Source: Bacteroidota bacterium (GTDB lineage: Bacteria > Bacteroidota > Bacteroidia > Bacteroidales > UBA10428). From it: DNA of 64,000 nucleotides. Under the pieces are notes generated by a model. That model ran no database searches. It was not told the origin of the DNA and saw only the letters and a program-made list of their open reading frames with translations. Below are positions 1-7,928 of the stretch, piece after piece; the first letter of the stretch is position 1, and the number at the start of each line of letters is the position of its first letter. Location: positions 62,001 to 126,000 of the forward strand of contig JAEZZA010000031.1 in the NCBI GenBank assembly GCA_023442525.1, written 5' to 3'. Both the position numbers and the translations under genes were made by a program.

Positions 1-292
1 GCTCTCCTAAATTTAAAGCGGGAATATTTCCTTTTTTGATTTGGCGGTAAATGGTATCTCTTGAAATGCCAAATAAGGCTACAGCTTCAGCAATTGAAAT
101 ATAAGGGCGGTCGGCTGGGATTTGCTCAACAAGACTTTTGCGCTTTTCTTCTTTTTTGATTTGTGCTTTCTTTTTGCGGTAAGCAGCCTGAGAACATTTT
201 TCAGAGCAATATTTGGAGGTTACTGTTTTAGCGTTAAACTGTGTACCACAGATTTCGCAAGTCTTTGGAAGTATGAATTTGCTAGCAGGCAT
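1..292 (-). CDS. Zinc-finger plus excisionase-type HTH DNA-binding protein, partial
   Basis: The gene begins with ATG at 292 and runs off the left edge, so only the first 97 residues are visible. Residues C12, C15, C29 and C33 form a CxxC...CxxxC zinc-finger-like knuckle near the N-terminus. A Lys/Glu-rich linker follows, and then residues 63-95 (PYISIAEAVALFGISR and following) match the HTH_17/excisionase MerR-like fold that recognises DNA near recombination sites. In Bacteroidota, proteins of this build often sit next to tyrosine recombinases in integrated elements, but no recombinase is visible here, so a mobile-element link is only an inference. It is transcribed in the same direction as dnaK but separated from it by dnaK's terminator. 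Confidence 0.75.
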   Translation of the reverse strand, partial: MPASKFILPKTCEICGTQFNAKTVTSKYCSEKCSQAAYRKKKAQIKKEEKRKSLVEQIPADRPYISIAEAVALFGISRDTIYRQIKKGNIPALNLGE

Positions 293-378
293 ATCAATCA
301 CTTTTATAATTTATACGTAGTGATAAGTATTCATTAGTCGCACTTTATGGTTAATTAAGTCGCGTAACAAATATGTAG

Positions 379-409
379 CAAATATAACGAAAAAAACAAT
401 ATAAATCAA
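379..409 (-). promoter_or_regulatory. Bacteroidota-type promoter for the HTH gene
   Basis: On the minus strand TATATTTG (379-386) matches the Bacteroidota -7 consensus TAnnTTTG, with TTG at 407-409 in the -33 position, 20 bases upstream. The start codon at 292 leaves a leader of roughly 80 bases. Motif match only; no experimental support. Confidence 0.45.
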
Positions 410-433
410 TAAATAACGAGAGGAAAAGAAAAT

Positions 434-469
434 AAAAAAACGCTGTAAGTTTTTATCTTACAGCGTTTT
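434..469 (-). terminator. Rho-independent terminator after dnaK
   Basis: A perfect 9-bp stem (CGCTGTAAG at 441-449, CTTACAGCG at 457-465) with a 7-base loop. On the minus strand it is followed by seven T (434-440). It lies 32 bases past the dnaK stop. The other side carries TTTT, so weak bidirectional function is possible. Confidence 0.85.
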
Positions 470-500
470 GTATATGGATGTTAATCCTTGTTTTTCTGGA

Positions 501-2420
501 TTACTTTACTTCTTCAAAATCAACATCGGTTACTTCATCATCCTTTTTGCCCTGGCTTTGTTCCGCACCGGCACCTGCATCGGCAGTATATCCCTGCGGA
601 CCCGGCTGACCCTGCTGTTGCTGATTCTTGTAGAGTTCTTCGGAAGCTGCCTGCCATACGGCGGTTAGTTCAGCAGTAGCCGAATCAATGGCACTCAAAT
701 CTTTGGATTTATGAGCATCTTTGAGTTTGGTCAAAGCCTGTTCAATAGGTCCTTTTTTATCGGCAGGTAATTTATCGCCGAATTCCTTTAGCTGTTTTTC
801 AGTCTGGAATATCAGGCTGTCAGCAGCATTCAGTTTATCAACCTGTTCGCGTTGCTGTTTGTCTCTGGCCTCATTTTCCCTGGCCTCGCGTTTCATTTTT
901 TCAATTTCGTCCTGCGAAAGTCCTGATGAAGCCTCGATACGGATGCTTTGCTGCTTTCCGGTACCTTTGTCTTTAGCCGACACATGCAGGATTCCATTTG
1001 CGTCTATATCGAAGGTAACCTCAATCTGAGGTATTCCTCTTGGAGCAGGCGGTATTCCATCGAGATGGAATCTGCCGATGGTCTTATTGTCTGAAGCCAT
1101 AGGCCTTTCACCCTGAAGAATATGAATTTCCACCGAAGGCTGATTATCTGATGCCGTAGTGAAAGTTTCAGTCTTCTTTGTCGGGATGGTAGTATTGGCC
1201 TCAATAAGTCTTGTTGCCACTCCGCCCATAGTTTCGATACCTAACGAAAGAGGAGTTACATCGAGAAGCAGGATATCTTTTACTTCGCCGGTAAGCACTC
1301 CACCCTGTATTGCAGCGCCAACGGCTACAACTTCATCAGGATTTACGCCTTTTGACGGCTTTCTTCCAAAGAATTTTTCAACTACGTCCTGGATAATGGG
1401 AATACGGGTTGAACCGCCTACCAGGATTACTTCATCGATATCGGAATTGCTAAGTCCTGCATCCTGCATTGCCTTGCGACAGGGCTCAATGGTTGCCTGA
1501 ACCAGGCCGTCGACGAGACTTTCAAACTTGGCACGTGTGAGGGTTTTTACCAGGTGTTTGGGAATACCGTCAACCGGCATGATATACGGAAGGTTGATTT
1601 CAGTTTGTGATGAACTCGAAAGCTCAATTTTTGCCTTTTCAGCGGCTTCTTTCAAACGCTGAAGTGCCATGGGATCTTTTTTCAGATCTACACCTTCGTC
1701 CTTTTTGAATTCATCTGCCAGCCAATCAATAATGCACTGGTCGAAGTCGTCACCACCAAGGTGTGTATCACCATTGGTTGACTTAACTTCAAACACTCCA
1801 TCACCCAGTTCAAGTATGGAAATATCAAAAGTACCGCCACCAAGGTCGTACACGGCAACTTTCATATCTTTATTTTTCTTGTCGAGTCCATAGGCAAGAG
1901 AAGCGGCAGTAGGTTCGTTAATGATCCGTCGTACCTTTAACCCGGCAATTTCACCGGCCTCTTTGGTGGCCTGACGCTGTGAGTCGCTGAAATATGCAGG
2001 CACGGTTATAACGGCTTCGGTAACTTCATGTCCCAGATAATCCTCGGCTGTTTTTTTCATTTTCTGTAATACAAGAGCTGAGATTTCCTGGGGTGTGAAT
2101 TTACGGTCGTCAATAATCACCCTGGGTGTGTTGTTATCTCCTTTGGCTACCTTATATGGAACTCGCTGTATTTCTTTCTGTACCTTATCGAAGGTTTCAC
2201 CCATAAATCTCTTAATGGAATAAACGGTTTTATGGGGATTGGTGATAGCCTGCCGTTTAGCCGGATCGCCCACCTTCCGTTCACCATTCTCCATGAATGC
2301 CACTATGGAAGGAGTTGTCCTTTTACCTTCGCTGTTGGGAATTACAACCGGTTCATTACCCTCCATAACTGCAACGCATGAATTGGTCGTCCCCAGATCT
2401 ATTCCGATTATTTTACTCAT
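501..2420 (-). CDS. dnaK: Molecular chaperone DnaK (Hsp70)
   Basis: A 639-residue Hsp70, full length for the family. The N-terminal ATPase domain opens with IGIDLGTTNSCVAV (residues 5-18) and carries the phosphate-2 loop DLGGGTFD near residue 190. The inter-domain linker region LLLDVTPLSLGIE is followed by the beta-sandwich substrate-binding domain. A helical lid and a Gln/Gly-rich tail end in DVDFEEVK, close to the canonical EEVD-like bacterial end. It binds exposed hydrophobic segments of unfolded cytosolic proteins in an ATP cycle with DnaJ and GrpE, neither of which is in the window. It stands alone, divergent from panB across 225 bases, with its own terminator. I see no clear CIRCE element; heat regulation cannot be read from the sequence. 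Confidence 0.98.
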   Translation of the reverse strand: MSKIIGIDLGTTNSCVAVMEGNEPVVIPNSEGKRTTPSIVAFMENGERKVGDPAKRQAITNPHKTVYSIKRFMGETFDKVQKEIQRVPYKVAKGDNNTPRVIIDDRKFTPQEISALVLQKMKKTAEDYLGHEVTEAVITVPAYFSDSQRQATKEAGEIAGLKVRRIINEPTAASLAYGLDKKNKDMKVAVYDLGGGTFDISILELGDGVFEVKSTNGDTHLGGDDFDQCIIDWLADEFKKDEGVDLKKDPMALQRLKEAAEKAKIELSSSSQTEINLPYIMPVDGIPKHLVKTLTRAKFESLVDGLVQATIEPCRKAMQDAGLSNSDIDEVILVGGSTRIPIIQDVVEKFFGRKPSKGVNPDEVVAVGAAIQGGVLTGEVKDILLLDVTPLSLGIETMGGVATRLIEANTTIPTKKTETFTTASDNQPSVEIHILQGERPMASDNKTIGRFHLDGIPPAPRGIPQIEVTFDIDANGILHVSAKDKGTGKQQSIRIEASSGLSQDEIEKMKREARENEARDKQQREQVDKLNAADSLIFQTEKQLKEFGDKLPADKKGPIEQALTKLKDAHKSKDLSAIDSATAELTAVWQAASEELYKNQQQQGQPGPQGYTADAGAGAEQSQGKKDDEVTDVDFEEVK

Positions 2421-2512
2421 GCCAATGTATTTTAATATGTTAGTATTTTCAGTTTCATTTGTGCAGAAAGTGACAAGGATTGTGCCATTGAGTAAGTGCT
2501 GACAAATAGGCA

Positions 2513-2529
2513 GACCTGTCAGTCAGGTC
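2513..2529. repeat. Short inverted repeat in the dnaK-panB intergenic region
   Basis: GACCTG-TCAGT-CAGGTC, a 6-bp stem with a 5-base loop, followed on the plus strand by AGGCTCTTTTTTT. It looks like a plus-strand terminator, but no plus-strand gene ends here. Related CCTGTCAGG words occur at 35442-35468, 38404-38412 and 52010-52020, so it more likely belongs to that dispersed family. Confidence 0.4.
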
Positions 2530-2595
2530 AGGCTCTTTTTTTGCCAGTGTTACCGGACAGTTTGCCATTCTGAAGTCATATCTGAAATCTCCTCC

Positions 2596-2626
2596 TTGCT
2601 TTATAACCGTTTATTTATAAACTTTG
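2596..2626 (+). promoter_or_regulatory. Possible promoter for panB
   Basis: TTG at 2596-2598 and TATAAACTTTG at 2616-2626 resemble the -33/-7 pair, but the -7 has three rather than two bases between TA and TTTG. The start codon follows 19 bases later, implying a very short leader. Confidence 0.3.
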
Positions 2627-2645
2627 TGCCCTAAATTATTATAAC

Positions 2646-3467
2646 ATGTCTGCTGCATCTGCTGATAAACCAAAACGAGTCACCACTCACGTCCTGCAGG
2701 AAATGAAAAACAAGGGCGAGAAGATCTCCATGTTAACTGCATACGACTATTCCATAGCTAAAATTATTGATCGTGCCGGTATTGATGTAATCCTGGTTGG
2801 TGATTCAGCATCGAATGTTATGGCAGGTTATGAAACTACCGTGCCGATTACCCTGAATGAAATGATTTATTATGCTTCATCGGTCGTAAGGGCTGTTGAA
2901 AGGGCACTCGTGATCGTCGATCTTCCGTTTGGTTCATACCAGGGAAATTCAATCGAGGCTTTAAATTCGGCCATACGAATTATGAAGGAAACCGGAGCGA
3001 GTGGTGTTAAACTCGAAGGGGGTCAGGAGATAGTAGAGTCGGTTAGCCGTATACTGTCGGCCGGTATTCCGGTGATGGGGCATCTCGGACTCACCCCGCA
3101 ATCGATTCATAAGTTCGGAACCTTTGTAGTGCGGGCACGCGATGAGGAGGAAGCAAACAGACTTGTAGCTGATGCACATGTGCTTGAAGATGCCGGGTGT
3201 TTTTCCATTGTACTTGAAAAGATACCTGCCCGGCTGGGGGGACAAGTGGCCAAGGAACTCAAAATACCTATCATCGGAATCGGTGCCGGAAGATTTGTAG
3301 ACGGACAGGTTCTTGTAATTCATGATATGCTGGGAATAACACAGGATTTTTCACCACGGTTTCTGCGGCGTTACCAGAATCTTTACCAGGAAATTACCGG
3401 TGCGGTGACGAATTATATAACGGATGTAAAGAACCAGGATTTCCCGAACGACAAAGAGCAATATTAA
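2646..3467 (+). CDS. panB: 3-methyl-2-oxobutanoate hydroxymethyltransferase
   Basis: Transfers a hydroxymethyl group from 5,10-methylene-tetrahydrofolate to 2-oxoisovalerate, giving ketopantoate, the first committed step of pantothenate and CoA synthesis in the cytosol. The 273-residue length fits the family's TIM-barrel decamer subunit. Diagnostic segments are LTAYDYSIAKIIDRAG and VGDSASNVMAGYETT (metal-binding Asp), VDLPFGSYQ (second Asp), VKLEGG (Lys), GHLGLTPQS, and the late LEKIPA with its catalytic Glu, then IGIGAG. ATG at 2646 gives the expected N-terminus. The pseudouridine synthase starts 3 bases after the stop, so the two are co-transcribed. Other pantothenate genes are not in the window. 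Confidence 0.97.
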   Translation: MSAASADKPKRVTTHVLQEMKNKGEKISMLTAYDYSIAKIIDRAGIDVILVGDSASNVMAGYETTVPITLNEMIYYASSVVRAVERALVIVDLPFGSYQGNSIEALNSAIRIMKETGASGVKLEGGQEIVESVSRILSAGIPVMGHLGLTPQSIHKFGTFVVRARDEEEANRLVADAHVLEDAGCFSIVLEKIPARLGGQVAKELKIPIIGIGAGRFVDGQVLVIHDMLGITQDFSPRFLRRYQNLYQEITGAVTNYITDVKNQDFPNDKEQY

Positions 3468-3470
3468 TCC

Positions 3471-4169
3471 GTGAAAATCCTCTACGAAGACAATCATATC
3501 ATTGCCGTTAATAAAACCCAACACGACCTGGTGCAGAAGGATGCCAGTGGCGATGAATCGTTAGACGACAGGGTAAGAAAGTATATTAAGGAAAAATACA
3601 ATAAACCCGGTGAAGTATTCCTTGGAGTGATACACAGGCTCGACAGACCTGTAACCGGCGCTGTGCTGTTTGCAAGGACAAGCAAGGCACTTTCAAGGCT
3701 TACCACGCTTTTCAGAGAAGGCCGCATCAGCAAAACATACTGGGCAATTGTAAAAAATCCTCCGGCTGAATCCGCCGGTCGGCTGGAGCACTATATGTCG
3801 CGCAATCCGAAGCAGAATAAATCGTACTGCCATGCAGAGCCCGGTCCGGGATATAAAAAAGCCGTGTTGAATTACAAGGTAATCGGAAAATCCGATAATT
3901 ATTTTTTGATTGAAATCGATCTGGAAACAGGAAGGCATCATCAGATACGTGCACAACTTGCATCAATTGGATCTCCAATTAAGGGCGACCTGAAGTATGG
4001 ATTCCCCAGGTCGAATCCGGATGGAGGGATTAGCCTGCATGCCCGCAAAATAAAATTCGATCACCCTGTATCCAAAGATCCTGTTGAGATAGTTGCAGAA
4101 ACTCCGGCAGAAGAAAAATTATGGGACAGGTTTGAATTTCAGTCTTCCGATCTTACAGGTAATCAATAA
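3471..4169 (+). CDS. RluA-family pseudouridine synthase
   Basis: Isomerises uridine to pseudouridine in structured RNA. The core motif IHRLDRPVTGAVLFA carries the catalytic Asp at residue 58, and the later GRHHQIRAQL motif is typical of RluA/RluC/RluD and TruC-like enzymes. At 232 residues it lacks the N-terminal S4 RNA-binding domain, which fits the shorter RluA/TruC branch; the exact rRNA or tRNA target cannot be told. The start is GTG at 3471, 3 bases after the panB stop, so translation is probably coupled. The pairing with panB looks like an operon of convenience. Confidence 0.92.
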   Translation: MKILYEDNHIIAVNKTQHDLVQKDASGDESLDDRVRKYIKEKYNKPGEVFLGVIHRLDRPVTGAVLFARTSKALSRLTTLFREGRISKTYWAIVKNPPAESAGRLEHYMSRNPKQNKSYCHAEPGPGYKKAVLNYKVIGKSDNYFLIEIDLETGRHHQIRAQLASIGSPIKGDLKYGFPRSNPDGGISLHARKIKFDHPVSKDPVEIVAETPAEEKLWDRFEFQSSDLTGNQ

Positions 4170-4195
4170 AAAAACCAGGCGGAGTCCCGCCTGGT
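4167..4195 (-). terminator. Rho-independent terminator of the efflux operon
   Basis: A 9-bp stem ACCAGGCGG (4174-4182) / CCGCCTGGT (4187-4195) with loop AGTC. On the minus strand it is followed by a run of T complementary to the A-run at 4168-4174, which overlaps the stop codon of the pseudouridine synthase gene. It lies 29 bases past the TolC-type gene's stop. Confidence 0.8.
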
Positions 4196-4223
4196 CAACA
4201 ACCTAACCTAACCCAATTCACTA

Positions 4224-5567
4224 CTAAAGGGTAATTGTTTTACCCATGTACAAATCGAGTATCTTTAATTTGAATATATATTCATATTTGGCTTGTAGCA
4301 TGCTCGACTGAGCACTTATCAGATTATTCTGTGCAATATTATAGTCGACCGAATTAACCAGCCCGACTTCCATTTTCTGACTTGTATATTTAAAGGCTTC
4401 TTCGTTATAATTAACGGCTTCAACGCTGGAGTGGTATTTTTCTCTGGCATCCAACGCATCGGCATGTGCCTGTTGAACTTCCTTATAAAGTGCCATTTTT
4501 GTCTGTTCGAGCAGTATTTCATAATCGTTTACCTGCAATTTGGCATTACTGATGTTGTTTTTTACCTGCAACCTGTTGAAAATAGGCACTGTAACCCCTA
4601 TCGTAAATTGCTTATAGTAATAATCATTAATCTGATCCTTGAATTTATATTCAGCATCCGGATTGGTTATATCCTCCGCAACCTGAGAATACCTGCTTGA
4701 TAAGGTTCCATTTAAATCCACCGACGGACTTAACGTTCCCCAGGTCATTGAAAGTTGCTTCCGGGCACTCATCAACGCATATTCCGCACTTTTGATCTGT
4801 GGCATGGTTTCAAGAGCTTTTTCATAGATAGTTTGCAACGGTTCCAATTCAGCAAGGATCTCAATTTCAAGATTTGAAGGCACGAGTATTTCAAAACCGC
4901 CAATTGAATCCAGGTCGAGCAACTGAGTGAGATCGAGATATGCTATGTCCAGCGCATTTCGTGCATTAATCAAGCTGGTTTTATCGGTGGCTTCCTGTGC
5001 TTTTATCTGAAGATATTCTCCCTGTGCAACATTGCCAACTTCGAGCATTTTCTGCGTCCGTTCAACCTGCAATGAAGTAACCTGAAGTTTGTTGGAAGCA
5101 ACATCTACCAATTCCTTCGAAAAAAGCACCTGAAGATAGGCAAGAGCCAATTGTAAGGAAATATCATTTTTGGATTTTTCAAGGTCGGATTGGCTTTTGA
5201 GAAAGTCATACCTGGTTTTCATAATATTATTGATTACCTGAAAACCACCAAACAATGTAAGATTGCTGCTCAGGCCGCCTGAACCCGACCAGTAATTCTG
5301 ATCGACATATTCAAATTTCGCATAGTCAATACTTTTCCCCGAACTGAAGCCATAATTGATCTGTCCGTTCAGATTTGGCAGGGTGTTGAAATAACTTTGG
5401 GAATGATTGTTTTTATTATACTGAACATTCAGTTCCTGGCGTTTGATCATCAGATTGTTTTCCAATGCGTAATTGATACATTCTTCGAGCGACCATACTT
5501 TTTGTGCATGTGCCGGAACAAATCCAACGAACAACAGGGAAAGCAGTATCAAGAGTAATTTTTTCAT
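4224..5567 (-). CDS. TolC-family outer membrane efflux protein
   Basis: An outer-membrane channel component of a tripartite export system. The 447-residue protein has a Sec signal peptide (MKKLLLILLSLLFVGFVPAHA, cleaved before Q) and then WSLEECINYALENN, the typical opening of the OEP repeat. Two long coiled-coil helical blocks alternate with short strands, and the N- and C-terminal halves are related repeats, as in TolC. It is the last gene of the minus-strand operon, after the adaptor and the ATPase, with a 101-base gap after the ATPase gene. It would form the exit duct across the outer membrane; the exported substrate is unknown. Confidence 0.93.
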   Translation of the reverse strand: MKKLLLILLSLLFVGFVPAHAQKVWSLEECINYALENNLMIKRQELNVQYNKNNHSQSYFNTLPNLNGQINYGFSSGKSIDYAKFEYVDQNYWSGSGGLSSNLTLFGGFQVINNIMKTRYDFLKSQSDLEKSKNDISLQLALAYLQVLFSKELVDVASNKLQVTSLQVERTQKMLEVGNVAQGEYLQIKAQEATDKTSLINARNALDIAYLDLTQLLDLDSIGGFEILVPSNLEIEILAELEPLQTIYEKALETMPQIKSAEYALMSARKQLSMTWGTLSPSVDLNGTLSSRYSQVAEDITNPDAEYKFKDQINDYYYKQFTIGVTVPIFNRLQVKNNISNAKLQVNDYEILLEQTKMALYKEVQQAHADALDAREKYHSSVEAVNYNEEAFKYTSQKMEVGLVNSVDYNIAQNNLISAQSSMLQAKYEYIFKLKILDLYMGKTITL

Positions 5568-5668
5568 AGAACATAATTGGATTAAGTGGTTATTCTTTTA
5601 GTCATTTCCGGTATAGTAGATGAATATGATCGACGTATTTCCATAATACTATCATGTAACCGATATTC

Positions 5669-6352
5669 CTATAAGATGTGCCGTATATTTTCGGTAACAA
5701 TATGACCGTCGAACAGTTGAACTATTCTGTGTGCTTTATCTGCATCCGAAGGTGAGTGAGTTACCATAATAATAGTAGTGCCTTCATTGTTCAGTTCGGT
5801 CAGGAGGCTCATAACTTCTTCGCCGTTTGCCGAATCCAGATTACCAGTCGGCTCGTCGGCAAGGATCAGCATCGGCCGGGTAACCACAGCACGGGCAATG
5901 GCTACACGCTGCTGTTGTCCTCCGGAAAGCTGCTGTGGAAAGTGCTTCTTACGGTGAGTAATCTTCATACGTTCCAATACTTCATTAACTTTCTGTTTGC
6001 GTTCAGATGCTGAAACCTTCAGATAGAGCAGAGGCAGTTCAACATTTTCATAAACCGTCAGTTCATCTATCAGGTTAAAGCTTTGGAATACAAACCCAAT
6101 ATTTCCTTTACGGAGATTGGTACGTTGTTTTTCTTTATACCTGGCTACTTCTTCGCCATTAAAATAATACTGCCCCGATGACGGGGAATCAAGAAGTCCC
6201 AGAATATTCAGCAAAGTAGATTTACCGCATCCCGATGGACCCATTATGGCAACAAATTCGCCTTTATCAATATTGATATTGACTTTGTTGAGCGCCGTGG
6301 TTTCCACTTCATCGGTTCTGAAAACCTTAATTAAGTCAGTTGTTCTTATCAT
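5669..6352 (-). CDS. ABC transporter ATP-binding protein (MacB/LolD-type)
   Basis: A stand-alone 227-residue nucleotide-binding subunit. It has Walker A GPSGCGKST (about residues 39-47), the Q-loop in FVFQSFNLI, the signature LSGGQQQRVAIARA, Walker B LILADEPTGNLD and the H-loop in VTHSP. The sequence belongs to the class that powers FtsX/MacB-fold permeases, which move lipoproteins, antibiotics or toxins through mechanotransmission rather than a pore in the membrane. It follows the adaptor gene by 22 bases. Unusually, no permease lies in this operon, so the membrane partner must be encoded elsewhere. Confidence 0.95.
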   Translation of the reverse strand: MIRTTDLIKVFRTDEVETTALNKVNINIDKGEFVAIMGPSGCGKSTLLNILGLLDSPSSGQYYFNGEEVARYKEKQRTNLRKGNIGFVFQSFNLIDELTVYENVELPLLYLKVSASERKQKVNEVLERMKITHRKKHFPQQLSGGQQQRVAIARAVVTRPMLILADEPTGNLDSANGEEVMSLLTELNNEGTTIIMVTHSPSDADKAHRIVQLFDGHIVTENIRHIL

Positions 6353-6374
6353 ACAGGTAATATTGAAATTTGTA

Positions 6375-7643
6375 TTAATGCCTTTTGTCTTTCAGAATGA
6401 GTTTTTCAGCATCACCGAATACCTGGTAATCGGAGATTATAACTTTCTCTCCCGGTTTTAAACCATCAATGACTTCATAATATCTTGGATTCTGCCGGCC
6501 AATCCTTATGTTGCGTTTAACAGCCATATCGCCCGACTGATCGATTACAAAAATCCACTGACCGCCCGTACTCTGATAAAAGCCTCCCCTGGGCAGTAAA
6601 AGTGCATCTTCGGATTCACCGAGTTCAAGATGAATCCTTGCTGTCTGGCCAATGCGAATCTGTCCGGGTATATCGGAAGTGAATTCCATATCCACGGCAA
6701 AAGTTCCGTTCTGAACTTCAGGATATATTTTGGTGATCTTCAGTCCGTTTTTTCGACCGGCAAAGTCAAATTCAGCGGTTAATCCGCGGCTGATCCTGGT
6801 GATATAGTGTTCATCTATAAGCACCCTCATTTTATAAGAATCCAGAATATTGATGGTACCAATACGCGAACCATAGTTAACAACTTCACCTATCTCGGGA
6901 TTCAGTGTGGCCAGCTCACCCTTGACAGGGGCTTTGATATTCAGGTCGTCGAGTCTTCTGCGTGTCAGGTTCAGGTTTTCCTGCATGCGGGCGATCGATT
7001 CTTCGTCATTAGCAATCCGGGTAAGCGTATACACCGAATCTCTCTTAAATTTCTGTTTTTGAAGATCCAGTTGCAGTTTTGTTTCTTCGTATTGTTCCTT
7101 TGAATATTCAAAATCCTCCATTGAAATCAGACTCTCTCTGATAAGTTTGAGGTTATTGTTGTATGTACGTTCCAGCTTTTTTAACAGGTATTCCAGTTCC
7201 AGAATGTTTGACCGGGTCTGCAGATTTTGATTCTCCAGGTTGATACGTGCGGTCTTAAGATCATTAACCGCGCGCGCAACTTCGGCTTCATTTCCGGATA
7301 TATCCAACAGGAGGTTATAGTTACTGAGTTTCAGAATCACATCTCCCTGCTCAACGCTTGTGCCTTCTTCAATTAATATTTCCTCGACCCGGCCCGACTC
7401 GACCGCATCCAGGTAAATGGTCTGTATGGGTTCAACCGTACCGTTCACCGATATATAATCCTGATATTTTCCGGAAGTGACTTCACCTACGGTAACCTTG
7501 TCAAGATCAATGTTAAGGCGGGCGCTCTTGTCGCCAAACACCATTTGAATGAAAATCAATATAATAACCAAAATTCCTGCACCTAACCAGATTTGCTTCT
7601 TCCCAAATCGTTTCTTTTCAATTTTTCGGTCCATGCCGTCCAT
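6375..7643 (-). CDS. HlyD/MacA-family periplasmic adaptor subunit
   Basis: The membrane-fusion protein that links inner-membrane and outer-membrane parts of the exporter. A short basic cytoplasmic N-terminus is followed by a single membrane anchor (IWLGAGILVIILIFIQMVF, about residues 18-37). A split lipoyl/beta-barrel domain comes next, interrupted by a long coiled-coil hairpin at about residues 120-220 (heptad-rich with Leu/Lys/Glu), then the second lipoyl half (IKAPVKGELATL), a beta-barrel and the membrane-proximal domain. ATG at 7643 is used; an internal ATG at 7634 is equally possible. It is the first gene of the operon, 34 bases or more downstream of a sigma-54 promoter. Confidence 0.92.
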   Translation of the reverse strand: MDGMDRKIEKKRFGKKQIWLGAGILVIILIFIQMVFGDKSARLNIDLDKVTVGEVTSGKYQDYISVNGTVEPIQTIYLDAVESGRVEEILIEEGTSVEQGDVILKLSNYNLLLDISGNEAEVARAVNDLKTARINLENQNLQTRSNILELEYLLKKLERTYNNNLKLIRESLISMEDFEYSKEQYEETKLQLDLQKQKFKRDSVYTLTRIANDEESIARMQENLNLTRRRLDDLNIKAPVKGELATLNPEIGEVVNYGSRIGTINILDSYKMRVLIDEHYITRISRGLTAEFDFAGRKNGLKITKIYPEVQNGTFAVDMEFTSDIPGQIRIGQTARIHLELGESEDALLLPRGGFYQSTGGQWIFVIDQSGDMAVKRNIRIGRQNPRYYEVIDGLKPGEKVIISDYQVFGDAEKLILKDKRH

Positions 7644-7680
7644 TCTGTGAGAAAATGAGAATTTTAAGTTTTAGGATAAT

Positions 7681-7697
7681 TAGCATTTATTATGCCA
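7681..7697 (-). promoter_or_regulatory. Sigma-54 promoter of the efflux operon
   Basis: On the minus strand the sequence reads TGGCATAATAAATGCTA, with the -24 GG at 7696-7695 and the -12 GC at 7684-7683, exactly 10 bases apart. This matches the sigma-54 consensus TGGCAC-N5-TTGC at its two invariant dinucleotides. Transcription would start about 12 bases further on, leaving a leader of roughly 25-30 bases to the adaptor ATG. The divergently encoded NtrC-type regulator is the obvious activator. Confidence 0.7.
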
Positions 7698-7775
7698 TTT
7701 CCATTAATAAGTTAAAATACAACATTTTATTTATATTCCTCTAAATTTCTTTTAAACTAAAATGTACAGAATTGA

Positions 7776-7796
7776 AACACTTGCCGTACGAAAACG
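7776..7796. promoter_or_regulatory. Candidate enhancer site for the NtrC-type regulator
   Basis: On the minus strand the segment reads TGTCCG-TTTT-CGTACG, an imperfect 6-4-6 dyad about 90 bases upstream of the sigma-54 promoter, a distance usual for bacterial enhancer binding. Only four of six arm positions are symmetric, so this is a weak call. Confidence 0.3.
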
Positions 7797-7830
7797 GACA
7801 GTTTAACGTATTATATTGAAGTTTATTAAC

Positions 7831-7838
7831 TACTTTTG
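7831..7838 (+). promoter_or_regulatory. Promoter -7 box of the two-component operon
   Basis: TACTTTTG matches TAnnTTTG exactly and lies about 90 bases before the regulator's ATG. A -33 TTG at the usual distance is not clear. Confidence 0.4.
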
Positions 7839-7928
7839 TTTACCGGACGCCAGGAACCAAAATTTCAGCTTGTTTCACGGGGTCGCTGATGTTTTTATAT
7901 AAACTGAACTGACTTAAAAAAACTATAT

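Noticed and set aside
721..1029. 102-codon plus-strand ORF within dnaK
   Set aside because: A shadow frame of a certain gene, Ser/Cys-rich, with no context.
2473..2487. Sigma-54-like promoter for dnaK (TGGCAC...TTGT on the minus strand)
   Set aside because: The -24 part is perfect but the -12 dinucleotide is GT instead of GC, and sigma-54 control of dnaK is not expected.
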